Below are positions 7,297 to 14,287 of a stretch of 14,586 nt of DNA, piece after piece (position 1 is the first letter of the stretch; the number at the start of each line of letters is the position of its first letter). Origin of the DNA: Chloroflexota bacterium. Its GTDB lineage: Bacteria; Chloroflexota; Dehalococcoidia; Bin125. Below the pieces are notes generated by a model that saw only the letters and a program-made list of their open reading frames with translations, was not told the DNA's origin and made no database searches. Made by a program: the position numbers and the translations under genes. The DNA is taken from NCBI GenBank assembly GCA_027296805.1, contig JAPUIR010000111.1:1-14586 (forward strand). Direction: 5' to 3'.

Positions 7297-8001
7297 ATGA
7301 CTGAACGTGTCCAGCGTCTGTGCCTGACCTACGCCTGCGACGACGCGGTGAAATACATCTCCCATCTCGATCTGATGCGGGTCTGGGAGCGTGTCTTGCG
7401 ACGGGCCGGGGTGCCCGTCGTGTACTCGGAGGGATTTTCCCCGCACCCACGAATTGCGATGGCGGCCCCGCTTGCCGTGGGCGTCTCGTCCGAGGCGGAG
7501 CGGATCGACATCGTGCTGCACACGCGGGTGAGAATCGACGAGGTTGAGGGCGCAATCCGCGACCAGCTCCCGGCTGGGATGCGCGTGATCGCTGTCGAGG
7601 AGCTCGCGATGGGCGTGCCTTCGCTGCAGTCTCTGGTCCGCGCCGCCAGCTATGAGGTCTTGGTGGAGGATGCCCGTCCCCTCGGCGCGTGGGAGGTTGT
7701 CGTCGCGGAGCTGCTGGCCCAAGAATCGATCCCCTGGGAACACACGCGCGGCGAGAAGATCAAGCGCTACGACTTGCGCCCGCTGATTCACGAGATCGAT
7801 GTGGTCGCTACGGGCGATGGGCAGGTCGAACTGCGGATGCGGCTGCGCAGCGATGAGAGTGGCTCCGGGCGTCCCGAGCAGGTGACCCGCGCGCTTGGCG
7901 TGGCCGAGGAGCCGCTGCGCATCCATCGCACCGGGCTTGATTTGGAGATGCCGTCAATGGCGCGGGCCGCGGCGCGTGCGGCCGGGTACGAGGCCGAGTA
8001 A
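7297..8001 (+). CDS. DUF2344 / TIGR03936-type radical-SAM-linked protein
   Basis: 234 residues. The N-terminal half carries the family hallmark: YISHLDLMRVWERVLRRAG (~19-37), YSEGFSPHPRI (~43-53) and APLAVGVSSEAE (~57-68). In many bacteria this domain is fused to, or encoded beside, a B12-binding-type radical SAM protein, often near ribonuclease G and ribosomal proteins L21/L27. Its biochemical role is not known to me. No radical SAM gene is visible in this window, so it stands alone here. ATG 7297 is chosen because the conserved domain begins directly after it; the open frame extends further upstream only through the meaB coding region. The next gene starts 2 bases after its stop. Confidence 0.85.
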   Translation: MTERVQRLCLTYACDDAVKYISHLDLMRVWERVLRRAGVPVVYSEGFSPHPRIAMAAPLAVGVSSEAERIDIVLHTRVRIDEVEGAIRDQLPAGMRVIAVEELAMGVPSLQSLVRAASYEVLVEDARPLGAWEVVVAELLAQESIPWEHTRGEKIKRYDLRPLIHEIDVVATGDGQVELRMRLRSDESGSGRPEQVTRALGVAEEPLRIHRTGLDLEMPSMARAAARAAGYEAE

Positions 8002-8003
8002 GC

Positions 8004-8642
8004 ATGTCGCGGGTCATTCTCGTTCGACACGCCCAGAGTGAGGCCAACCAGCAGGCGATGTCCTTGGGCCGCCTCGACTCTCCTCTGACCGACTTTGGGA
8101 TGCGGCAGGCGGCCGCCGTCGGTGAGGCGCTGCGGAACGAGACGATCGCGCGCGTCGTCACCAGCCCGCTGAGCCGTGCCGCCGACACCGCCGCCGCAAT
8201 CGCTGGACAACATGGCTTGGTGGCGGTGGCGGACGAGCGTCTGATCGAGTTGGACGTGGGACTGCTCGACGGCATTCCGTTCAAGCAGGTGCAAGAGGAG
8301 TACGCCGACTTCCTGCGCGAATGGACGACGACGGAGGCGGATGCGCTGCCTATGCCCGGCGGGGAGTCGATACTGGATGTCGCGGAGCGGTCGTGGCCCG
8401 CCCTCGCCGAACTGCTGCAGACCGAGGACGAGCCCGGTGACGAAGCGGGCACGACCGTCCTGGTCTCGCACAACTTCGTGATCAAAGTGCTGGTTTGCCT
8501 GGCGATCGAAATCGACCTGCGCTTCTGGCGCCGCTTCGAGGTCGATCTTGCCTCTCGCTCCACGCTTGCGCGGCGCCGTGGCCAGGTCGCGCTGTATGCC
8601 CTCAACGACATCTCGCATCTCAGGGATGGGCTGCGGCCCTGA
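8004..8642 (+). CDS. histidine phosphatase superfamily (phosphoglycerate-mutase-like) protein
   Basis: 212 residues. VRHAQSEAN holds the catalytic RHx motif (Arg8, His9). TSPLSRAADTA supplies the second arginine (Arg58), LIELDVGLLDG the acid residue (Glu82), PGGES (118-122) the family loop, and VSHNFVI the second histidine (His156). The enzyme forms a phosphohistidine and removes phosphate from a small metabolite. Sequence alone does not separate mutase from phosphatase, although the size favours a phosphatase of the GpmB/CobC kind. The ATG follows the DUF2344 stop by 2 bases, so the two genes form an operon. A short noncoding stretch with a tandem repeat follows. Confidence 0.9.
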   Translation: MSRVILVRHAQSEANQQAMSLGRLDSPLTDFGMRQAAAVGEALRNETIARVVTSPLSRAADTAAAIAGQHGLVAVADERLIELDVGLLDGIPFKQVQEEYADFLREWTTTEADALPMPGGESILDVAERSWPALAELLQTEDEPGDEAGTTVLVSHNFVIKVLVCLAIEIDLRFWRRFEVDLASRSTLARRRGQVALYALNDISHLRDGLRP

Positions 8643-8650
8643 TCGGGCGA

Positions 8651-8678
8651 CCCTGGTGGGGCGGCCCTGGTGGGGCGG
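8651..8678 (+). repeat. perfect 14-base tandem duplication
   Basis: CCCTGGTGGGGCGG occurs twice in direct succession (8651-8664 and 8665-8678) in the 56 bases between the phosphatase stop and the next gene. It is probably a slippage product; I see no known regulatory site in it. Confidence 0.9.
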
Positions 8679-8681
8679 GTG

Positions 8682-8690
8682 TGTTAGCGT
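8682..8690 (+). promoter_or_regulatory. candidate -10 element before the DivIC-like gene
   Basis: TGTTAGCGT fits TGnTAnnnT and ends 8 bases before GTG 8699, which would give a nearly leaderless transcript. No -35 match lies at the usual distance. Tentative. Confidence 0.3.
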
Positions 8691-8698
8691 GAAGCGCG

Positions 8699-9148
8699 GT
8701 GGCTGGGTCGAAGGCGCGTATGCCGGAGACCGGTTTGCCGTCCCCCCCGCTCGCCGCCTCACTCGCAACCGATCCCCTGGCGGAGGTCGCGCGACCTGCG
8801 AACGCGCCCCGGCGTCGGCTGACGCCCCTGCTCCTTTTCTTTCTGGCACTCGCGGTGGTGGGCTATTTTGTCTTCACGGCCGTGGATGGCGTGGTCAACA
8901 ACAACGGCTTGGAGATGCAGATCACCACGCTGGAGGACGAGATCGCGGAGCTGGGCTGGCAGGCCGACCAGCTCAGTGCGCTGGTCGGATACCTGGACTC
9001 AGATGAGTACATCGAGCGGATCGCACGGGAAGCACTGGGCTTCGTTCGGGTCGGCGAGGAGTCGTTCGCGGTGGAGGCGCCTCCGCGCACCGGCTTGCCC
9101 ATCACCCGCACGCCCTGGTGGGCGAATCTGCTGCCCATGCCCCGGTAG
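8699..9148 (+). CDS. DivIC/FtsB-like septum formation initiator protein
   Basis: 149 residues if GTG 8699 is used. A cytoplasmic Pro/Ala-rich tail is followed by a basic stretch (PRRR), one transmembrane helix (about residues 43-60, LLLFFLALAVVGYFVF) and a short coiled coil (MQITTLEDEIAELGWQADQLSALVG). Then comes the DivIC signature YLDSDEYIERIAREALGFVRVGEESF, ending in a Pro-rich outer tail. FtsB/DivIC proteins connect FtsL and FtsQ/DivIB in the divisome. In Gram-positive-type genomes divIC commonly precedes tilS, as here (21-base gap). The start is uncertain: ATG 8720 has GAAGG 5 bases upstream, while GTG 8699 has a candidate -10 element just before it. The protein core is unaffected. Confidence 0.85.
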   Translation: MAGSKARMPETGLPSPPLAASLATDPLAEVARPANAPRRRLTPLLLFFLALAVVGYFVFTAVDGVVNNNGLEMQITTLEDEIAELGWQADQLSALVGYLDSDEYIERIAREALGFVRVGEESFAVEAPPRTGLPITRTPWWANLLPMPR

Positions 9149-9169
9149 TCGCGCGTCCGGTCCACGGGC

Positions 9170-10192
9170 ATGAAGCCACGCGACGCCCAGTCGTTGGTCC
9201 AGCAGATCGAGCGCGCCATGGTCGACGGGCTGAGTCGTCCCGGGCCGGCGCGAATTCTGGTCGCGGTGTCTGGCGGGCCCGACTCCGGGGCGGCCCTGTA
9301 CGCACTCGCCGATCGCGCCGCGCAGCATGACTGGACGCTCGAGGCCGTCCACGTCGACCACGGCCTCGCGGACCGAGAGACGCGGGAGAGCTTCGCCCAA
9401 GCGGTCGACCGCTTGGCGGGTCGCCTGGGCGTGGACGTGCATCACGCGCAGGTCGACGTGCGGCAGCGAAGCCGGGAGCGGGGAGAGAGCGTCGAGACCG
9501 CCGCCCGTGGAGCGCGCTACGAGGAGATCGCTGCGCTCGCCCGCCGGCTGGGCGTCAACGCCGTGGTGACTGGCCACACGATCGACGACCAGGCAGAGAC
9601 CGTGCTTCTTCACCTGCTGCGCGGCAGCGGGCTCGATGGCCTGGCCGGAATGCGTGTGCGTGGGTCGTTTCCGCTGCGGGAAGCCGCTTCCTGCCCGCCG
9701 TTGCTGCGGCCGCTCCTGGAGATTCGCCGCGAGGAGACACGCGCGTTCTGCGCGCTGCGGGGGATCGATGTCGTTCAGGACCCGAGCAACGATAATCTCG
9801 CGTTCACCCGCAACCGGATTCGCTCCCAGCTGCTGCCGGCCTTGCGCCGCTTCAATCCGGCCATTACGCGCGCGCTCGCGGATCTGGCGAGTGATGTGGG
9901 CCGTGATCGCGAGCTCCTGGCCGAGCTGAGCGTGCAGGGGCTGGAGGCGACGATCGAGCGCCGCGAGCCCGGCGCCATCGAGTTAAGCCGCAAGTCCGTC
10001 GTCTCGCTGCCGGACGCGATCGCGATCCGCGTACTCCGCCTCGCGGTCGAGCAGGTTGGGGGCGAGCCGCCGTCGCATGAGCGATCGTTGGCGATCTGGC
10101 GTTTGGCGCAGCGTGGCGGGCACCGGGTGGAGTTGGGCGGCACGGTGTGCGCAGAGAGCCGAGGGGACCTCCTGCGGATCTGGAGCGGTTGA
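9170..10192 (+). CDS. tilS: tRNA(Ile)-lysidine synthase
   Basis: 340 residues of the PP-loop ATPase family. TilS converts C34 of the CAU-anticodon isoleucine tRNA to lysidine, which allows AUA decoding and prevents misreading as methionine. The PP-loop is SGGPDS (residues 34-39); HVDHGL (61-66) and TGHTIDDQAETVLLHLLRG (134-152) are the other TilS signatures, followed by QDPSNDNLAFTRNRIR (~203-218), which contacts the substrate. It is shorter than the E. coli enzyme, with a reduced C-terminal region, as in many Gram-positive-type TilS proteins. No clear Shine-Dalgarno site precedes ATG 9170. The usual downstream partners hpt and ftsH are absent; the rRNA promoter begins 58 bases after the stop. 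Confidence 0.94.
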   Translation: MKPRDAQSLVQQIERAMVDGLSRPGPARILVAVSGGPDSGAALYALADRAAQHDWTLEAVHVDHGLADRETRESFAQAVDRLAGRLGVDVHHAQVDVRQRSRERGESVETAARGARYEEIAALARRLGVNAVVTGHTIDDQAETVLLHLLRGSGLDGLAGMRVRGSFPLREAASCPPLLRPLLEIRREETRAFCALRGIDVVQDPSNDNLAFTRNRIRSQLLPALRRFNPAITRALADLASDVGRDRELLAELSVQGLEATIERREPGAIELSRKSVVSLPDAIAIRVLRLAVEQVGGEPPSHERSLAIWRLAQRGGHRVELGGTVCAESRGDLLRIWSG

Positions 10193-10250
10193 GCGCCATC
10201 CAGGGGCAGAGGGCGGCGTAGCGGAGGACGCATTCCCCTGGGGGGCGTCG

Positions 10251-10280
10251 TTGACACGAGTGAAATCGCGATGGTACGTT
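10251..10280 (+). promoter_or_regulatory. rRNA promoter
   Basis: A perfect TTGACA (10251-10256), an 18-base spacer and TACGTT (10275-10280) preceded by TGG. It lies upstream of the leader hairpins and about 95 bases before the 16S processing stem, so the start would be near 10287. No better promoter is visible between here and 10375. Confidence 0.6.
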
Positions 10281-10300
10281 CCTTGGTGCGCGCGAGCGTT

Positions 10301-10349
10301 CCTGCTTGGATCAAGCGGGCCCGGCCTTGAGGGCCGGGTCATTTTGTTC
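10301..10349 (+). terminator. tandem hairpins with T-rich tail in the rRNA leader (terminator-like)
   Basis: The first hairpin is CCTGCTTG-GAT-CAAGCGGG (10301-10319, one G-T pair). The second is CCCGGCC-TTGAG-GGCCGGG (10320-10338), which can extend by G-T and G-C pairs at its base and is followed by CATTTTGTT. The second has the form of an intrinsic terminator but lies downstream of the rRNA promoter. It may end tilS transcripts, act as an attenuator overridden by antitermination, or serve as the boxB-like hairpin that precedes boxA in rRNA leaders. Confidence 0.5.
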
Positions 10350-10367
10350 CGAGGTGGGGCGGTCGGG

Positions 10368-10379
10368 GCACCTTAACAA
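10368..10379 (+). promoter_or_regulatory. boxA-like antitermination site in the rRNA leader
   Basis: GGCACCTTAACAA resembles the rRNA boxA consensus TGCTCTTTAACA, bound by NusB and NusE(S10). It sits between the hairpins and the 16S processing stem, the expected place. The match is partial. Confidence 0.4.
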
Positions 10380-10413
10380 CTGGAGAGCGAAAGTCCAGCG
10401 AGCTTGGGCGGAC
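10375..10413 (+). other. 5' strand of the 16S precursor processing stem
   Basis: These 39 bases are complementary to 12111-12148 on the far side of 16S, with two mismatches, one G-U wobble and one bulged base. Paired, they would bring the 16S ends together in a long duplex of the kind cut by RNase III. Confidence 0.8.
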
Positions 10414-10513
10414 AAAGCCCAGCGTCGGACGCCTTGCCGTGCGTAAGCGGGGGAGGGTGGCTGGGGTTGGGTTCCTGTTCGAACATTGGATGGCTCTATG
10501 AGCCAATCGCCAA

Positions 10514-12015
<1,502 letters not shown>

Positions 12016-12033
12016 CTAGGGAGTACCGTCCGC

Positions 12034-12050
12034 GCCCCCGCGGTGGGGGC
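12034..12050 (+). other. ITS hairpin just after 16S
   Basis: GCCCCC-GCGGT-GGGGGC forms a six-pair stem 19 bases after the 16S 3' end. There is no T-run, so it is more likely a precursor structure than a terminator. Confidence 0.5.
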
Positions 12051-12081
12051 ACGGGAAACTCTTAGGTCGATTTGCAGACGG

Positions 12082-12097
12082 GCGCTCTTCGGAGCGC
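12082..12097 (+). other. ITS hairpin with UUCG tetraloop
   Basis: GCGCTC-TTCG-GAGCGC is a six-pair stem closed by a C(UUCG)G tetraloop, a very stable RNA fold, located inside the loop side of the 16S processing stem. Confidence 0.6.
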
Positions 12098-12110
12098 GCG
12101 TTCAAGTTCC

Positions 12111-12148
12111 GTCCGCACAAGCTTGCTGACTTTCGCTCTCCAGCTGTT
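12111..12148 (+). other. 3' strand of the 16S precursor processing stem
   Basis: Complementary to leader bases 10375-10413 (see that entry). The continuous core TTTCGCTCTCCAG pairs with CTGGAGAGCGAAA. It lies between 16S and tRNA-Ile, so cleavage here frees 16S from the rest of the transcript. Confidence 0.8.
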
Positions 12149-12153
12149 CAGGT

Positions 12154-12172
12154 GCGCCGGCTGCGCCGGCGC
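12154..12172 (+). other. strong GC hairpin between the processing stem and tRNA-Ile
   Basis: GCGCCGGC-TGC-GCCGGCGC forms an eight-pair GC stem 5 bases after the processing stem. No T-run follows, so I read it as a precursor-RNA structure rather than a terminator. Confidence 0.55.
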
Positions 12173-12204
12173 GCACGCGCAATGTCGCGCGGGGAGTTCC
12201 ACCA

Positions 12205-12281
12205 GGGCCATTAGCTCAGCTGGTTAGAGCGCAGTCCTGATAAGACTGAGGTCCCTGGTTCGAGTCCAGGATGGCCCACCA
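12205..12281 (+). tRNA. tRNA-Ile, anticodon GAU
   Basis: Cloverleaf: acceptor GGGCCAT pairs with ATGGCCC, A discriminator, encoded CCA at 12279-12281. Anticodon stem CAGTC/GACTG encloses CTGATAA, anticodon GAU. This is the standard first spacer tRNA of bacterial rRNA operons. Confidence 0.97.
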
Positions 12282-12341
12282 TCCGTCCGGACTCGGCGTA
12301 GCCTCCGGGCTAGGCGGGCCTCCGGGCCGCGGGCCCTTCCC

Positions 12342-12417
12342 GGGGCCGTAGCTCAGCCGGGAGAGCGCCGCCCTTGCACGGCGGAGGTCAGGGGTTCGAT
12401 CCCCCTCGGCTCCACCA
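12342..12417 (+). tRNA. tRNA-Ala, anticodon UGC
   Basis: Cloverleaf: acceptor GGGGCCG pairs with CGGCTCC, including the G3-U70 pair that is the alanine identity element; A discriminator and encoded CCA at 12415-12417. Anticodon stem CCGCC/GGCGG encloses CTTGCAC, anticodon UGC. It is the standard second spacer tRNA; 23S would normally follow, but does not here. Confidence 0.97.
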
Positions 12418-12436
12418 GCTCCACGGAACTGCGCGG

Positions 12437-12443
12437 CTTAACA
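12437..12443 (+). promoter_or_regulatory. second boxA-like CTTAACA before 5S
   Basis: CTTAACA repeats the core of the leader boxA-like site (10372-10378). Ordinary rRNA operons often carry a second boxA in the spacer before 23S. Here it lies between tRNA-Ala and 5S. Short match; tentative. Confidence 0.25.
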
Positions 12444-12454
12444 CGGAGAGACGG

Positions 12455-12573
12455 TGCTGGTGATTAGAGCGCGGTGGCCCCACCCGTTCCCATCCCGAAC
12501 ACGGAAGTGAAACGCCGCAGCGCCGACGATACTTGGGGGGCAACCCCCTGTGGAAAATAGGCCATCGCCAGCC
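12455..12573 (+). rRNA. rrf: 5S ribosomal RNA
   Basis: About 119 bases. Helix I forms between GCTGGTGAT (12456-12464) and ATCGCCAGC (12564-12572). Conserved 5S segments are AGCGCGGTGG, CCCACC, TCCCGAACACGGAAGTGAAACGC and CAGCGCCGA, with GGGGGGCAACCCCC forming a helix near the 3' side. Ends are uncertain by a few bases. It begins 37 bases after tRNA-Ala with no 23S gene between, and a terminator follows 11 bases later. Confidence 0.95.
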
Positions 12574-12584
12574 CACTCTTGAAT

Positions 12585-12611
12585 GACCCGTCTTCGGACG
12601 GGTCTTTCTTT
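12585..12611 (+). terminator. intrinsic terminator of the rRNA unit
   Basis: GACCCGTC-TTCG-GACGGGTC is an eight-pair stem with a UUCG loop, followed by TTTCTTT. It lies 11 bases after 5S and closes the 16S-Ile-Ala-5S transcript. Confidence 0.92.
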
Positions 12612-12677
12612 GCCGGGCCCTCTGTCCCATGCAAATGGAAGCGGGGCCGATGCCATGGAAGCAGGCCGGATTCGCGT

Positions 12678-12685
12678 GGTACCAT
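12678..12685 (+). promoter_or_regulatory. candidate extended -10 element of the S1 gene
   Basis: GGTACCAT, preceded by T at 12677, gives TGGTACCAT, the same form as the -10 elements of the rRNA and tRNA-operon promoters here. A weak -35 (TGGAAG, 12656-12661) lies 18 bases before TACCAT. The start would be near 12692, after the rRNA terminator, giving S1 its own transcript. Confidence 0.4.
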
Positions 12686-12703
12686 GGCGCGCAGATTTCA
12701 TGA

Positions 12704-14101
12704 ATGGAGCCGCGACTTCAGGTCGCGCGAATAACACCGCCTTTGACTACTGACCAAACGAATCAACCCACCATGGAAGAGCTCCTCGAAGAAGAGGGGC
12801 GTGACCTGATTGAGCTGGGCCGCGGGGATGTCGTGGAAGGCGTCATCGTCGGCCGCGAGGCGCAGTCGCTCGTCGTCGACGTGGGCGCCAAGTCCGAGGG
12901 CGTCGTGGTCTCGAACGAGATGCACTCCCTCACCCCCGAACAACGCGAGGCGCTCGCGGTGGGCGACACCGTCCTCGTGTTCGTCCTTCAGCCCGACACC
13001 GAAGAGCACCAGATGGCGCTCTCGATCGATCGCGCCCGGGGCGAGCAAGGTTGGCGGGATCTGCAAGACAAGTTCGAGACCAGCGAGATCTTCGAAGCCA
13101 CGGTGAGCGGTTTCAACAAGGGCGGGCTGCTGGTCAACGTCGAGGGCGTGAACGCGTTCGTGCCCCTCAGTCAGGTGATGGGCGCCGCGCCCGAAACCGA
13201 GACGAGCCCCGGCAACCTCAACGAGTTCGTGGGCCGGGCCTTGCGGCTCAAGGTGATCGAGATCAACCGCCGCCGCAACCGGGTCATCCTCTCAGAGCGG
13301 GCCGCCATGCAGGAGTGGCGCGCCGAGCAGAAAGATCGCTTGCTGGCAGAGCTGCGTGAGGGCGAGATCCGGCGCGGCCGCATCACGAGTATTCGCAGCT
13401 TCGGCGTATTCGTGGACCTCGGCGGTGCGGACGGCCTTGTGCATCTCTCCGAGCTCTCGTGGGAGCGCGACACCAACCCCGAGGAAGAGTTCCAAGTCGG
13501 CCAAGACGTCGACGTCTACGTGATGAAGGTGGACCAGGAGAGCAAGAAGATTGGGCTTTCGATCCGGCGCGCCCGTCCCGAGGAATGGGACGATGTGGTC
13601 ACCGGCTACGAAGTGGACCAAGTAGTGCCGGGTCAGGTGACAAAGCTGGTCACGTTTGGCGCCTTCGTGCGCATCGATGGGCCGGTCGAGGGACTCATTC
13701 ACGTTTCAGAACTGGTCGACCGGCGCATCTCGCATCCGCGCGAAGTCGTGGGCGAGGAGGACGTCGTTCCGGTCAAGATCGTACGCATTGAGCGCGACCG
13801 GCACCGGCTGGGGCTGAGCCTCCGTCAAGCCCGCGTGGAGGCGGAGCGCGACGGCTGGATCTTCAACGAGGACGGCGGCATCGCCTGGATCCCTCCCGAG
13901 ACCGCCGAAAAGTTTAGCGTCGTCCAAGGAGACGCCCCACCTCCTCCGCCGACCCCGGAGCCGGAAGCTGCGGACGAGACCGAGGCCGCAGCATCAGCGG
14001 CCGCGCGCCCCGCTGAGCCCGCCCCCAAGCCGCAGACGGCCATGGAGGCCGCGCTGGAGCGTGCCGGACTCTCCGAATCGGACCTCATCAGCGAAGACTG
14101 A
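12704..14101 (+). CDS. rpsA: 30S ribosomal protein S1 (four S1 domains)
   Basis: 465 residues from ATG 12704. Four S1 RNA-binding domains lie at about residues 40-110, 127-196, 220-289 and 305-374; the third and fourth carry the classic SFGVFVDLGGADGLVHLSEL and TFGAFVRIDGPVEGLIHVSEL patterns. A Pro/Ala/Glu-rich tail (~408-445) follows, then a short helix. Four domains instead of the six in E. coli S1 is usual for Gram-positive-type lineages. S1 helps the ribosome bind mRNAs, especially those without strong Shine-Dalgarno sites. The start is uncertain: ATG 12704, TTG 12743 (which would read MTTDQTNQPTMEELLEEEG) and ATG 12773 are in frame and none has a Shine-Dalgarno site. Conserved sequence begins near 12773. 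If a later start is used, the hairpin at 12711-12727 is in the mRNA leader. Confidence 0.94.
   Translation: MEPRLQVARITPPLTTDQTNQPTMEELLEEEGRDLIELGRGDVVEGVIVGREAQSLVVDVGAKSEGVVVSNEMHSLTPEQREALAVGDTVLVFVLQPDTEEHQMALSIDRARGEQGWRDLQDKFETSEIFEATVSGFNKGGLLVNVEGVNAFVPLSQVMGAAPETETSPGNLNEFVGRALRLKVIEINRRRNRVILSERAAMQEWRAEQKDRLLAELREGEIRRGRITSIRSFGVFVDLGGADGLVHLSELSWERDTNPEEEFQVGQDVDVYVMKVDQESKKIGLSIRRARPEEWDDVVTGYEVDQVVPGQVTKLVTFGAFVRIDGPVEGLIHVSELVDRRISHPREVVGEEDVVPVKIVRIERDRHRLGLSLRQARVEAERDGWIFNEDGGIAWIPPETAEKFSVVQGDAPPPPPTPEPEAADETEAAASAAARPAEPAPKPQTAMEAALERAGLSESDLISED
12711..12727 (+). other. hairpin at the 5' end of the S1 mRNA
   Basis: CGCGAC-TTCAG-GTCGCG, a perfect six-pair stem, lies about 20 bases after the predicted transcription start. 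S1 synthesis is autoregulated through its mRNA leader in enterobacteria; a similar role here is only inference. Confidence 0.45.
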
Positions 14102-14276
14102 GGCTGATCCGCCCATCTGGCAGCTTCCCGGCGCCCATCGGGGGCTTCAGTGGCGCGCGTTATGGGTTAATCGTTTCCTGCGACGCTCACGTGCAGTTAT
14201 TGGGGTGAGCCCGTACCGTGGCCAGAGTCGAGTGTATGGACGCTCGGTGGGGCGGTTGATACGCTCGATCCAGGTT

Positions 14277-14280
14277 GGAG
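14277..14280 (+). promoter_or_regulatory. ribosome binding site of clpC
   Basis: GGAG lies 7 bases before ATG 14288 and fixes the start of the ClpC frame. The 186-base gap after S1 shows no clear promoter, terminator, CtsR or CIRCE operator. Confidence 0.6.
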
Positions 14281-14287
14281 TAGCGCT

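Noticed and set aside
12418..12454. Remnant of 23S rRNA between tRNA-Ala and 5S
   Set aside because: The 37 bases contain no recognisable 23S 5' or 3' sequence; only a short CTTAACA match to boxA.
14102..14287. Promoter or CIRCE/CtsR operator before clpC
   Set aside because: I found no TTGACA-like sequence at the right distance from a -10 element and no GAGTGCTAA-type or CtsR-type repeat; only the ribosome binding site is supported.
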